Shown: in pieces, positions 23,296-33,624 of the stretch
Layout: every line of letters begins with the position of its first letter
Position numbering within the stretch: the stretch's first letter is position 1
Position numbers and translations under genes: made by a program
The notes under the pieces: model-generated
What the model was told of the DNA's origin: nothing
What the model saw: the letters and a program-made list of their open reading frames with translations, nothing else
Database searches by the model: none
DNA from: Helicostylum pulchrum
Lineage: Eukaryota; Mucoromycota; Mucoromycetes; Mucorales; Mucoraceae
Assembly: GCA_025677825.1 (NCBI GenBank)
Contig: JAIXMO010000005.1
Location: forward strand, 124,001 to 188,000
Direction: 5' to 3'
DNA: 64,000 bases

Positions 23296-23558
23296 AGAAG
23301 TAAAGAAAGAGTGGGAATTTTTTTTTATATAAAATACGGTATTGTTTGTAAACAAATCGTGCAAAAAGAAAAAAAGAAAAAAAGAAAAGGAAAATAACTA
23401 GTACAAATTAAGGAACTTTCCTTTTCTTTATTCACTTATATTCACTCTTAATCCTTTGTCTGACTCTGCGTAGCATCAGTGTAATCCATACTCTGGTACA
23501 AGATAAGGCAATACTAGAGTAAGATTAAAAAAAAAAGCAAGCAAAAGTATTTGCAGTT

Positions 23559-23743
23559 CTTTTTTCGTGATTTTTTTTTCGTGATTTTTTTTTTCGTGAT
23601 TTTTTTTTCGTGATTTTTTTTTCGTGATTTTTTTTTTTCGTGATTTTTTTTTTTCGTGATTTTTTTTTTTCGTGATTTTTTTTTTTCGTGATTTTTCTTT
23701 TCGTGATTTTTTTTTCATGATTTTTTTTTCGTGATTTTTTTTT
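23559..23743. repeat. Minisatellite CGTGAT(T)7-9, about 12 units
   Basis: Repeats of a roughly 14-bp unit, T-run plus CGTGA (one unit reads CATGA). The corresponding place in copy 3 (62592-62646) has only about four units, so this is a length-variable tract. Confidence 0.95.
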
Positions 23744-24382
23744 GACAAACTTGATGAAATCGTAGATATTCAAAGGATTAGTAATCCAGAGTAGTAAAAA
23801 AAACGCCATGAAGCACTTTTCTCGCTTCATATGTAGCGCCTATTTTTTATACCAAAACTTGTTTTCGGTATTTCCTATTTAAGAAAAAAAATTGTTATAC
23901 CCAGCAACTATTATGTCTACAATAAATTTATTTCATTCTTTTAAACTTAGCAAGTTTAACATCTATCATAAGCTATTGACAAAAAAAATGTATAACATCT
24001 TATGTAAGTATATAGAAACAGAAAGTGGGAGTGAAGTTTGATTACTTCGCGCGTCACAAATAAATTCCTGCATTATGCAAACGCGTATATCTTAACAGTG
24101 TCCGTTAAAGTAGATGGAAGTAGTTTAATATGTCACCATAGTCAGCGCTGATAACGAGGTAAAGGTAAAGGTAAAAAAAAACCATTCATGTGCTCCAAAT
24201 TTTGAGGCGGTAAGAAAACAATAATATGATTTTTTTTAAAAAATTGCTGCGGAAATTGGCGTGATAAGGTCATCCCTCTTTTTCTTTTTCTTTTTTTTTT
24301 CTTTTGGTATTTAAGAACTTTTTTCTTCTTTGTTTTTTTTCTTTTCTTTTTCTTTATTATTCATAAAATACTATTACTCTCA

Positions 24383-24929
24383 ATGTTGGTTTTAAACCTT
24401 GTCTTACTCTTCCTCAGCGCTTCCTTTTTTTCGGCGTTAACTAACACTTCAACTGCCCTTTATTTCGTCCGCTGTAAGTAACTTTTTTTTTTCTTCTAAA
24501 AATAAATGGTAACCATGAACACTTTATTATTTTGTAGCTGCTTGGTACACCTCGGGTTTGAATTTTTTCTATCCCTTTGTACCAAACTTCGCCTCTCCCG
24601 ATGTTTGGGAAAAAACCTTTTCCGGAAAGGTTTGCAAACCCTTCACCCCGAAGGGTTTGTTTCAAAATGTGTTCTCTCCTGATGTCTGCTTTTTGGCTCT
24701 TCGGCCAAAAGGCTTAATGGTTGTTCCTCCTCCTGCCTCTCCTTTCCCCTCCTTCTGTCCGTTTGACCCCCTCCCACTCCTTTTTACGCTCATATCCAGA
24801 GCAAAGGCTTTCGCTTCAACAGCGAAAGCTTTGTACCAAAAGCTGCAAGTAGAAGGGCTTAACCCCAACTACTTGCGGTTTGTTCTCAATTTGGCTTTCG
24901 GGCTCATCGCCGCAATACAACATCTGTAA
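24383..24929 (+). CDS. Hairpin-rich small gene, copy 2: secreted or membrane-anchored protein (160 aa)
   Basis: Exons 24383-24473 and 24538-24929 (483 nt, in frame) with GTAAGT...TTTGTAG. The N terminus, MLVLNLVLLFLSASFFSAL, looks like a signal peptide or membrane anchor. The rest is rich in Phe, Pro and Lys (VCKPFTPKGLFQNVFSP, MVVPPPASPFPSFCPF), with a hydrophobic C terminus, LRFVLNLAFGLIAAIQHL. Exon 2 holds five stem-loops at about 24613-24633, 24636-24658, 24691-24710, 24802-24833 and 24845-24876, each with 7-10 bp stems. Copy 3 at 63289-63928 is diverged yet keeps frame, splice sites and stems, which argues for selection. Its GC content is above the surroundings. I know of no matching family; function unknown. 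Confidence 0.6.
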
Positions 24930-24980
24930 TAAAATTATTTGTTTAAACATATATTGTCTTTTTTTTTATATATATTATAC

Positions 24981-24992
24981 ACTATATAAAAG
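24981..24992 (+). promoter_or_regulatory. TATA box between blocks A and B
   Basis: ACTATATAAAAG at 24981-24992 lies about 25 bp before the ATAAATGG context at 25012. The same box occurs at 63961-63972 at the end of copy 3. It would drive transcription into block B. Confidence 0.5.
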
Positions 24993-25019
24993 TCATTTTA
25001 ACAATGAATATAAATGGAA

Positions 25020-25972
25020 ATAGAAAGTGGGGGAAAGTCCTATTATCTCTCGTGCCCCAAAGATAACGGAAGTCATACGCCTGAAAAGCTGTTTTATAAG
25101 TACACAAAAAAAAAGGGAGGTCAAGTCGCTCCGTATTTGTTTACTCTAATCGATCAATCAAATTTGATTTTAATCAGACTGTTACGGGTTTGTAACACCT
25201 TACCCACCTATCGGGTTCCATTTTTTTTTATATCCACAGCCTATCATTACTTTTAATGGTGAGAACTTTTGATATTCATGCGAATAGGTAAGTGTAGGGT
25301 GGCGCAGGCGCTAAAAGTAAAATAAAAAAATGGACATTGCGTTTTGGCAGAATGGTTTGTTGACAGGGTAGGGAGACTTGACACCTATTGACGATCCATT
25401 TGTGTACGAGTGTTGATTATAATGAATCTCTCTTTATAAAAAAAACAGAAAGAAGAACCATATAGACGTTTGTGTTTTTAAAATGATGAGTCGTTTTTTT
25501 CATACTGTAACGGATTTTTTTTACTCGTCAAAAAAAATAAGGCCTATTTTTTTTTTCTTGCGCAGTCTCCCCTTCTCTGTTAATATTTTTTTCTCAACAC
25601 ACACACACTCTCTAATTTTTTTTCGAGTTACATAATGACTGATTGTCAAAACCGAGCTGAAAGATGTAGTGCACACGCGTTGAGCCGCGCAAAATCAGAA
25701 CTGAATATAAACAAGAAATGAAGGCCTCCCGTTGTCTTGACCACAACGCAAAGAAGTTCAGAAAGACTGTATTTTACCCATACTTAAAGCAAATAAGTCA
25801 AATGAACGTTGCTGTTGATATTCCAGATACTTGTAAACATCAAGAAGAAGGCCCATCCTATCAACCCGATACTGCTGTGCCTTTATATAACTACGAATAT
25901 ACTCCATAACTGAGATATATCAAGAATAAGGTAACATTCGTGTAGTTTACGATCGTACCGATCAAGCTGTTA
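25020..25972 (+). repeat. Composite repeat block B, copy 2
   Basis: A direct repeat of 1-925 at very high identity. It opens with a short frame at 25014-25256 (MEIESGGKSYYLSCPKDNG) that ends in a homopolymer whose length differs between copies, so I do not call it a gene. The pyrimidine-rich leader and the B gene follow. Confidence 0.9.
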
Positions 25973-26061
25973 ATGCCGCTGCTGCTCTTACAGGCATTCA
26001 AGAAGTGGCTTTTTCCCCTGTTGAAGGAGTTAAAAAGAAAAGATTACGATGTCATGTTTAA
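25636..26061 (+). pseudogene. B gene, copy 2: frameshifted
   Basis: Begins at the same ATG (MTDCQNRAERCSA) but lacks one base in the GCACACGCG stretch near 25670, so the original frame is lost after 13 codons. A downstream ATG at 25718 still opens the central part (KASRCLDHNAKKFRKTVF). It shares copy 1's stop after NYEYTP. The 3' end differs: after VVYDRTDQAV it reads NAAAALTGIQEVAFSPVEGV and ends in a basic KKKRLRCHV before a TAA at 26059-26061. The two alternative tails suggest recombination between related elements. Function unknown. Confidence 0.5.
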
Positions 26062-26212
26062 ATTATCTTATTATTTCCTGAGGTCTATATAAAGGGCTCG
26101 TATTTTCTTAAATAAAACAAAAACACCTTTTAGTCTGATAAATCTTTTGATTCTTTTTATTTTTTTCTTTTATTTTTTTGATATTTATATTTAAATATCA
26201 CAATCGTAGTTA
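26052..26212 (+). repeat. Block C, copy 2: promoter-like repeat (other copy 58966-59117)
   Basis: Shared with 58966-59117: starts TCATGTTTAAATTATC, contains a strong TATA box (GTCTATATAAAGGGCTCG at about 26081-26098), and ends GATATTTATATTTAAATATCACA. Sequence similarity stops sharply after ATCACA in both places, so this is a repeat boundary. Confidence 0.85.
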
Positions 26213-27215
26213 CACCAAAAAACAAACTATCGTTACTTCTCTTTTTAGGTTGTAAGAATTAAGCATTAAGGATAAAAACTGTCAATATTCCTTTAAAATA
26301 ATAATAAATGCACACAAGTATAATAAAATGTCTATAAATAAGTATACATGGTAGTAGTCGTATTTTTCTTTAAGCTTACAAGCTACTATTGAGTAAAGGG
26401 ACCTCCTATTTTATCACGTCCTTCTTTCTTTATTATTTTGCTTCTTATATTTATGCTTACAAGCTTACGTAGTTCTTCGTAAGACAACTTCCGTGCATAA
26501 AAAGTAATGCGTTACACCTTTTAATTGACCGTATAAATTGACCTTGTATCAAGATCTCCCCTTTTTTATCTTTTTTTTACAGTAAATGCCCCAAAAAAAA
26601 ACCAGAAAAATTCCAAGGAGATCCGGCTGGTCTACATCTCTTCTTAAATTACAAGAGAATATAGTCTAACAGTCAAGTTTAGGGATTCTTGCTCTTAAAT
26701 ACAGACTGTTACTAAGTGACGAAATATTGGAAAGGAATGCAGTGTAAACCAAATAAAGTAAATCCAAAGATATCTTTTAGCCCTATATATTATAGCTAGC
26801 AGCTTTTAAATGTATTGTTATGTGGTATTCCAATAAATAGCTTGTACTATTTTAATTGCGAACAATAAAAAATAATAACAAAATTTAACATAATTTTAAT
26901 GTTTGAGCTCTCACAGAAAAAGATACACAGCATAAGTTTTTATACAATAGCTTGGGGGAGCTAAAGAACCATTGAAAGTGTTATAATCAATTATTGTTCA
27001 TCTTTTATTCCATTAAAAACGCGTGTTTTGAAGTGAAGGTTTAGAAGTATCTTCTAAAAAAGGTCATTTTTCGGTGATCGAAATAAGGTGTTGTTTTTGT
27101 ATAATTAAACATCAGGAAATGATTTTTTTTCTAAGTTACTTAGTAAAAGTTACTCCTTAGGATGTTGTATTTAATACTAAAACTGAAAACCGCATGTTGC
27201 TTTATAGTTTTCTCG
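26213..27215. other. AT-rich non-coding stretch
   Basis: No open frame of coding character, RNA gene or repeat relative was recognised. Stops are dense in all frames. Confidence 0.5.
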
Positions 27216-27905
27216 ATTTTTAATATTTTTCTTCAGTCGACCATTTTTGTTGATTTTTGGTCATTTTGGGGTCAACCCCTTTTGTGTTTTTGCGGTTATT
27301 TTAAATTTACTCAGTATCTACTTTGCCTTTATTTGTGGAAAAAACAATTATAATAAAGTGCTTTGTCAGTCGCATTTAATCCATCTAAAATAATATTTTT
27401 AATAAAAACACTGACCGAGTAATCATCGTTTTAGACGTTTTTTTTCCGCTAAATTTTGAATTAAGCGGTCCTTAAATTAACGAGTTCTTTAAAGCGCGCT
27501 TTCTCGCCCAGTTTTAGATTTAGCACTTTTACTTATAAACATCCAATATATAGTTTTTAAACATCTATATTCGGTCTTATAACCAAACACGGTAATAAAA
27601 AGCTATATTTTATGTAATCGCGAAGCTCTGAAAATGGTTACACGATATTACACTAAAAAAGTGTATTTTTTTACCCAAAAAAAAAGACGTCTAAAACAGC
27701 GATTACTCTTTCAGTTTTTGCATTAAAGGTATGACTTAAAATGGATTAGAAGAGTCTAAACTAGCTTAATAGTATAAATGTTTTTTCCACAAGGATAGGT
27801 AAATTGGTTCCGGAGTAATTGTAAGATAACCACAAAAACACAAAAGGGGTTGACCCCAAAAAACGAAAATCGAAAAAAAACAAAAAAGTTCGTTTTTAAT
27901 TTTTT
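27216..27905. repeat. Element with long inverted repeats (possible MITE or foldback)
   Basis: The left arm (about 27216-27445) and right arm (about 27675-27905) are imperfect reverse complements. Matching landmarks are GGGGTCAACCCCTTTTGTG at about 27270 versus CACAAAAGGGGTTGACCCC at about 27837, and the GTTTTAGACG region at about 27430 versus CGTCTAAAAC at about 27690. The spacer is about 230 bp. No transposase frame is present. Exact ends and target-site duplication were not resolved. Confidence 0.75.
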
Positions 27906-27938
27906 GTATCAAAGATATAGTTACAGTGCTTCCACCGT

Positions 27939-28071
27939 CAATTGGAAAACATTGGTCAGATTTTTGAAATCAATTGATCGATTTTTAAACTCCGATTGAT
28001 CACAGATTTGAAGTTCAATTGGTCAATTATTTGAATTTCATTTGGTCATTTTTGGAGACCATGTTGGTCAG
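27939..28071. repeat. Degenerate tandem array, unit about 22 bp (CAATTGGTCA core)
   Basis: Six successive units carry variants of C(A/G)ATTG(G/A)TCA followed by ATTTTTGAA-like sequence: CAATTGGAAAACATTGGTCA, CAATTGATCG, CGATTGATCA, CAATTGGTCA, CATTTGGTCA, CATGTTGGTCA. It abuts the inverted-repeat element. Confidence 0.75.
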
Positions 28072-28146
28072 CGAACTAGTTATTTTAGGTTTATATTTTT
28101 TAAAATAGCAATAGAAATGTATTTGGGAGAGTGGAGACTACCAAAA

Positions 28147-29856
28147 CTAATGGTAATGCTTTTGTTTTTCATCAACGATCTTAATCAAAGTAATTACTGC
28201 ATTTCTCCATTGATACATATCCTCTGTTTTAGCCAGAAATTCTTTAAGCAAGGCAGGTCTGATGGGAATTGGTACTACTGTATAAGTTCTGCGGACATAA
28301 AGATCTTCATCCAACTTGATAACTGATTCAAAGTAAATATGAGCGTCTATAAAAGCAACATCAAATTAGTGCACGCCAAATAAAACCCACTAATAAAATT
28401 TACGTGCCGTAAAATCTTACAACATACTCGGGTACTGGTACAGTTAAATCAGTTGTAGACGTAATATACTCGACTGATCTCTTACAAGCAGAAGCTAGCT
28501 TAACCACATCATGATTTTCTTTTGTATCATTGTTAGCAAATCCAATGCCTCCAGAGAACTCAATTAATACAGGTGTTAGTTTTTTGTCGTTTACACTAAA
28601 TCCAACTCCATCCCATTTTTGTTTTTCGGTCATGTGGGTGTGTACCTCATACCTATCAAAAAAGAAACCATTTTTAGCATATTTTATTAAAGTAATATAA
28701 ATATTAATATTCACCATTTAAAACCTATTACATCGTTTACATCAATAAATAGATTGTTAAGAATGATAATTGTAGTATTAACAGCTGCAGTTCTTTCAAG
28801 TCGTGTGCCAAGCAAAGGGCTTAAAGGACTATCAATTAAATTTAAGCTGTAAAAAAAAAAAAAAAAAAAAAAAGAAAGAGTTAAATGAGCACTACGCTGA
28901 TAAATTTTTTACATACTAGTGATTCGTAAAAGTCTCAATAAAGTTAATATCGCACATTTCCATTAAATCAAAGTCATCGTTTTCTCCCATGCTCTTTCGA
29001 ATGATACTTCGTAACTTGCGCGAACTTGGAACAGACTCCAATTTTAGCTAGGAGCGTAGTAGCCGCTTCATTAAGCTCAAAAGGAGGAAAATTAGTGTCA
29101 ACTTTGATTTCTTGTAGAATTTCTTCATTAACAAGACCCGTGAGTCTCTCATCGTCAAGGTTAAGAAGGGAGGAACCAGTGAATCTTTTAGAGAAGACAT
29201 TATAAATATATTCTTTACTACATATTTGAAAACGAACATACTTACAACTTAAATTGAGTATTCCCTTCATTCAAATGATTGGCAATATTAAATTCCTCTG
29301 TAGACGTATTTTGGTTATTACTAGAAGAATAATCATAGGCATCGTCTTCTGAAGCAGGGGCCGTTTTAATCTATCTGGTTGTGAGTTAGTTTGAATATAT
29401 CAGCCAATAAAAAAAGTTTTAAGCACTCACTCTCTTTCTTATAGAGCTAAAAACACTGTCTTGTACTTCTTTAATGACGCTTGCCGATTCCTCGCGTAAA
29501 TGGGTACTGCTGGCTGATAAGGACCTGGCGTTCCAATATTCTGTATAACTTTTATTGAAGGCACTATTTACTACATTACGGTTCTAAAAAAAGCTTTGAT
29601 TTAAATAAACTACTATTTTAAGTCAAATTCAGATTTACCTTATACTTGTCAATGGCACTAGTTATATTGTTGGTATTGGACATGTTTGCTTGCGATAAAG
29701 CTTTTAGCAACAATTGATGGTATGAACAATTAGTTAATGGTTCGCTATTGTTTGCTAATTCCGCAAATGCAAAATAGTCGTAAGGAGGGATAAGTTTAGA
29801 TGCAGGCTCAAGCCAAATAGAATAAGTATTTTCATTCTTTAATTTTCGTTTAGTCA
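28147..29856 (-). pseudogene. Decayed lineage-specific gene (restriction-endonuclease-like family, tentative)
   Basis: A multi-exon minus-strand gene can be followed: MTKRKLKNENTYSIWLEPAS from 29856, then NVVNSAFNKSYTEYWNARS, IKTAPASEDDAYDY, FTGSSLLNLDDERLTGLV, a shift near 29050, ESVPSSRKLRSIIRKSMG, SLNLIDSPLSPLLGTRLER, EVHTHMTEKQKWDGVGFS, LIEFSGGIGFANND, and a last exon, DEDLYVRRTYTVVPIPIRP, ending at 28147. The frame change near 29050 has no good intron, and one 3' junction needs a poor GC donor (or hides a further shift), so I call it broken. From memory, Mucorales carry many unnamed proteins with this layout; the ...V-L-I-E-F-S-G... strand resembles the PD-(D/E)XK E-x-K strand, but the key lysine is not evident. 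Confidence 0.5.
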
Positions 29857-30458
29857 TTATCTTTAGAAATGATAAGTGCCAAAGAATTGACAAAAAAAGG
29901 TGTTGCCTTTTTTGCATGAATGCGGAAAACAAGCCACGCTATTAAATATGTCGCGTGTTCCATCTTGATTTTTTTTTTTTCCCTCTTTATAAAAGTACAC
30001 TTTTTTTCCAAACACAAGTTCGTGGCGACACATCATATTTTTTTACACGACAGTGTAGGTAAACCACGAAGCAAGAATTCCTACAGATTTATTCCTCTTG
30101 ACAATACTGACGTAATTCCGTATAGTTATAGATTTGGTGTAATTTAAGGTTTAGAAACATCTAATTTTTTTTATGGATGCTTTAGCTGTGGTTTCGGAAT
30201 AATCAATTTTGACAAGAAAAGAACGTGTATAATTGAATGGATTTTTGTACTTCACATTGTAAAATCATAACAAAGAAGCATGGGTGTCATCTTGGCTATT
30301 CTTTCAACAGTGAATAGATATTATGCACTCAACCCTCTGCTAGTGCTCTACTTCGTACATTGATCCCGAAAGTAGATTCAAGACGTGTGATGGTTGCAGA
30401 GTAAGTATCTTTTTAAAAAATATGAGTGAAATGACTAACCCGGGTTATTTCTTAGGAA
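29857..30458. other. Spacer between the decayed gene and the Helitron relic
   Basis: No separate gene. The segment at about 30330-30400 reads SALLRTLIPKVDSRRVMVAE and ends at a GTAAGT donor, with a TTATTTCTTAG acceptor at about 30446-30456, so an upstream exon of the Helitron gene may lie here, although the frame across the junction is uncertain. Confidence 0.4.
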
Positions 30459-32744
30459 CGAACACGAGCACGACGCAGTAGAGCAGTAATAGAACAAGAG
30501 TTAAATCCAGTAAGAGAGCCGGCTGCGTTTATTTCTGAGCTTCACAGAATGAAGTCTACAGATCTTGGAAGGATGAACGTAAAATTTTTCGAATGTGGAG
30601 CACTTCACTGGGAAGGGGAAAAACCTGCTGGCTCCACTCGAGCTTCACCTTTTTGGGAAACCTGTTGTAAAAAAGGTGCTGTAAAACTGCCCTTATTAAG
30701 TGAGCCACCTAGACTTCTTAAAGCTTTAGTTGATGGTACACATCCTAAATCAAACCACTACCTTAAGAACTGTAGACAATATAATTGTGCATTTGCATTT
30801 ACTTCTTCCGGTACTACTAGAAACAATTCATCAAATTATGCAACATCTGGATTTATGCCTGTGCAAGTTCATGGCGAGCTATACCATCTCCAAGGTCCTA
30901 TTAACTCGAATGAAATACGCGCACCGCGATATTTTGGTCACATACAGAAATAATGACGGTGATAATAATGGCGATGTATTTAAAAGAATTAATGAGAATC
31001 ACGATGCATATATGCCATTGCATTATGTAATGCTATTTCGCGCTGGTGATTATGGCTGGCATTGGGGATTAAGACTCGAAAAAATAAATGGTGGTGACGA
31101 AGCCAAAAGATTGAACTGGATTCAACACCAGATGTAGAATTCTATGGCGATAATCGTTCCTTAGGCTACCGTTTATATCTCTTACAACAATCCCTTTCTA
31201 ACCATGACAAGTCTTTAAGATACTTTCATCTTCCTACTCCTGTATTTAAATGGATTACTTTAATTAATCGTATCTCTGATATTCGAGGAAGCGCTTTGTT
31301 GCAGAACGAAATGTCATATTTGAGAAATCAAGAACGACAAATTTTTGAACAAAAATACGGTCAGATGAATCAGTCTCAAAAATTTGCATTTGATACTACT
31401 ACGCGATCCCTCGATAATAAGGAAAGAGACCCCATTTTTATTACAATGTCCTGCAGGAACTGGTAAAACATATTTATATAACACTCTCTGCCATTATTAT
31501 CGAAGTCAAGGTAAAATTGTTTTGTGTGTCGCCTCTTTGGGTATTTCTGCCTTACTTTGGCCTGGTGGTAGAACATCACATTCAAGATTTGGTATTCCTA
31601 TACAAATTGGTCAAGGCTCTACGTGTCATATAAAAAAGGACAGCGATCTTGCTGATTTTATTAGAAACACATCATTGATCATTTGGGACGAGGTTCCGAT
31701 GCAACACAAACATTGATTTGAAGCTGTTGACCGAACTTTCCGTGATGTATGCAGTTCAGGTGACTTTGCCATTTTTGGTAGTATCCCTGTTGTCCTTGGT
31801 GGGGATTTTGCACAAATTCCTCCTGTGGTAACGCGTGGAAGTAGACCTTAGATTGTTGATGCTTCTTTGAAAATGTCCTCGCTTCTTTGGCCCAGATTGA
31901 AAAACCTATCTTTAACAGAAAACATGCGATTATCGAGCTTAAATCAAATTGATAGAGACTTTGCTACTTGGATCGGAAAAATGTCGTACGACCCCCTTTT
32001 AGCAGGATTAATTAATCCACCGTCCTACATCAAACAAACTACTGATTTCGACTCATTTATTAACGATGTTTATCCAAAAGAAGTTCTTGAAAAGCCTCTC
32101 GAAAACGGCATGTTTTTTAAAGAAAGGGCTATCCTTTGTTCCAAAAATGATAATGCAAATGCGATTAATTCGAAAGTACTGGAAAATGTTATTGGTGATA
32201 AAATTACTCTTTTTTCTACTGATATAGTTCAATCTGATTTGACAGGAAATTCCACTGAAAGGGTACCCGAAGAATATCTGCATACGCTTACCACATCCGG
32301 ACTTCCTCCTGCTAAATTAGAATTAAAAGTCGGTCTTCCTGTTAGTTATGCTTTTACGTAAGTTAAATCCTGAAAGGGGTTTATGTAATGGAACCAGACT
32401 TGACATTTATGAAATTGGACTGTATGTCTTAAAAGTAAAAATCTTAGGTGGTTCTAACAGTATCGAACTTATCCCTCGATTCACTCTCTCAACTCTTCCC
32501 GGACAACTTCCGTTTATTTTAACAAGAAAACAATCTCCTGTAAAAGTCTCATTCGCCATGACTATAAACAGATCGCAAGGCCAATCTTTAAAAAAAGTAG
32601 CAGTTGATCTTCGAAATCCTATTTTCAGCTCTTTCTAGAGCCACATCAGCAAATGGCGTTTCGGTATTGTTATCTGATAAACAAACAAAAACCCAAAATG
32701 TTATTTATCCAGAACTACTTATCCGTACACCTTTAGACAACTAA
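30459..32744 (+). pseudogene. Helitron Rep/helicase pseudogene lacking the Rep catalytic core
   Basis: The N-terminal Helitron region is clear (GRMNVKFFECGALHWEGEKP, YNCAFAFTSSG). MPLHYVMLFRAGDYGWHWGL follows near 31013, where the HUH Rep domain should begin. The sequence then jumps to the helicase flank (EFYGDNRSLGYRLYLLQQSL) and the PIF1-type helicase: Walker A CPAGTGKTYLYN (31450), Walker B WDEVPM (31685), GGDFAQIPPV (31801), TINRSQGQSLKKV (32562) and ALSRATSANGVSVLLSD (about 32630-32680). Lesions: frameshifts near 30950, 31430, 32350 and 32630, stops at about 31715 and 31849. Rep and the start of the helicase are deleted. Element ends were not found. Confidence 0.85.
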
Positions 32745-33624
32745 AATACACAATCCAATTATACTTTATCTCCACCATTATATTTTAGACTTTAAATAAA
32801 TATACATTTTTATATAAAAAAACTTTTTAGAGAACGAAAAAAGCAACTAGTACATATATATTTAAATAGCTATCAATTTTTAAGTGTGTAAAAGATAAGC
32901 CTACGCAATGTAATGCAATGAAATTAAACCAGGTGCGAGATATTTATGGTTACATTCAATTTATTATAGTACAATGTTTACATGAGAAGAGGTCTAGAAC
33001 TAATGTGAAACTACATGATGTACATTTAAAATATGTAATGAATGGACTGGTGTTTACTCACAGTATGTAACGTACATTGCATTAGACTTCAATGGTTTCA
33101 GTACTTTTCTTTTGTTTGTTTTTGTAGCTGAGCATAGTATATGTTAAATTATCGAATATTACATCCCCGCCAATCCTGATCATTTAAATAAAATACAAAC
33201 CCCCGAATATCAAAATTAAACGCTGAAAGTTTGAAAATCAAAATTAAACTACATGACTTACGAATATTCTAATTATAAAAATCTATACTGACAACTCTCC
33301 GTATGTTACTGCTGTATTTAATTTTTAGGGGCAGAAACCCTAAATCTTTTTTTTTAATATGACCCGCATTTTGTTTCAGGAAAAGAAGTAGGGATATAGA
33401 TTAAATATGTCTCATACTAAGAACACTTTTTACATGTAGCTTGTAAAAAAAAAAAACAAGCAGAACGAACTGATAATATACAATTTAACATTTAGATATA
33501 TAATAAGTTATTTCATCTGTAGTTAGTATCAAAAACGAATTAAAAAGATACGCTCCTATAGCTGGGGTTGAGTTTATTTGCACAAAATAATTGGTAAGAA
33601 AAAAGGGACAACAATAAAGAAAGT
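32745..33624. other. Non-coding stretch after the Helitron relic
   Basis: AT-rich, no coding frame recognised. AAATAAATATAC near 32795 may be a poly(A) signal. A short direct repeat, ATCAAAATTAAAC, occurs at about 33210 and 33238. The Helitron 3' end probably lies here but I could not identify a CTRR end with hairpin. Confidence 0.4.

Larger units (their letters stand above)
21741..25019 (+). repeat. Composite repeat block A, copy 2 (direct copy at 60781-64000)
   Basis: About 3.2 kb is collinear with 60781-64000. It begins at GATAAAATAC...CATTACCGCC and ends at the TATA box before block B. Differences include a 270-bp segment at 22424-22693 absent from the other copy, an in-frame extra segment in the other copy near 61897-61985, different numbers of CGTGAT(T)n repeats, and a 63-bp tandem duplication in the other copy's hairpin gene. 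I found no terminal inverted repeats or transposase, so the element class is undetermined. Confidence 0.9.

Noticed and set aside
23476..23830. KKKSRKKNHEKK repeat ORFs on the minus strand
   Set aside because: They simply translate the (T)n-CGTGA minisatellite; the unit number differs between copies.
24441..24665. Minus-strand ORFs opposite the hairpin gene (also 24662-24868 and 63546-63728)
   Set aside because: Palindromic stems create open frames on both strands; the plus strand has splice sites, signal peptide and frame conservation.
25014..25256. 80-codon ORF MEIESGGKSYYL at the start of block B
   Set aside because: It runs into a T homopolymer whose length differs between copies, and no selection on the frame is visible.
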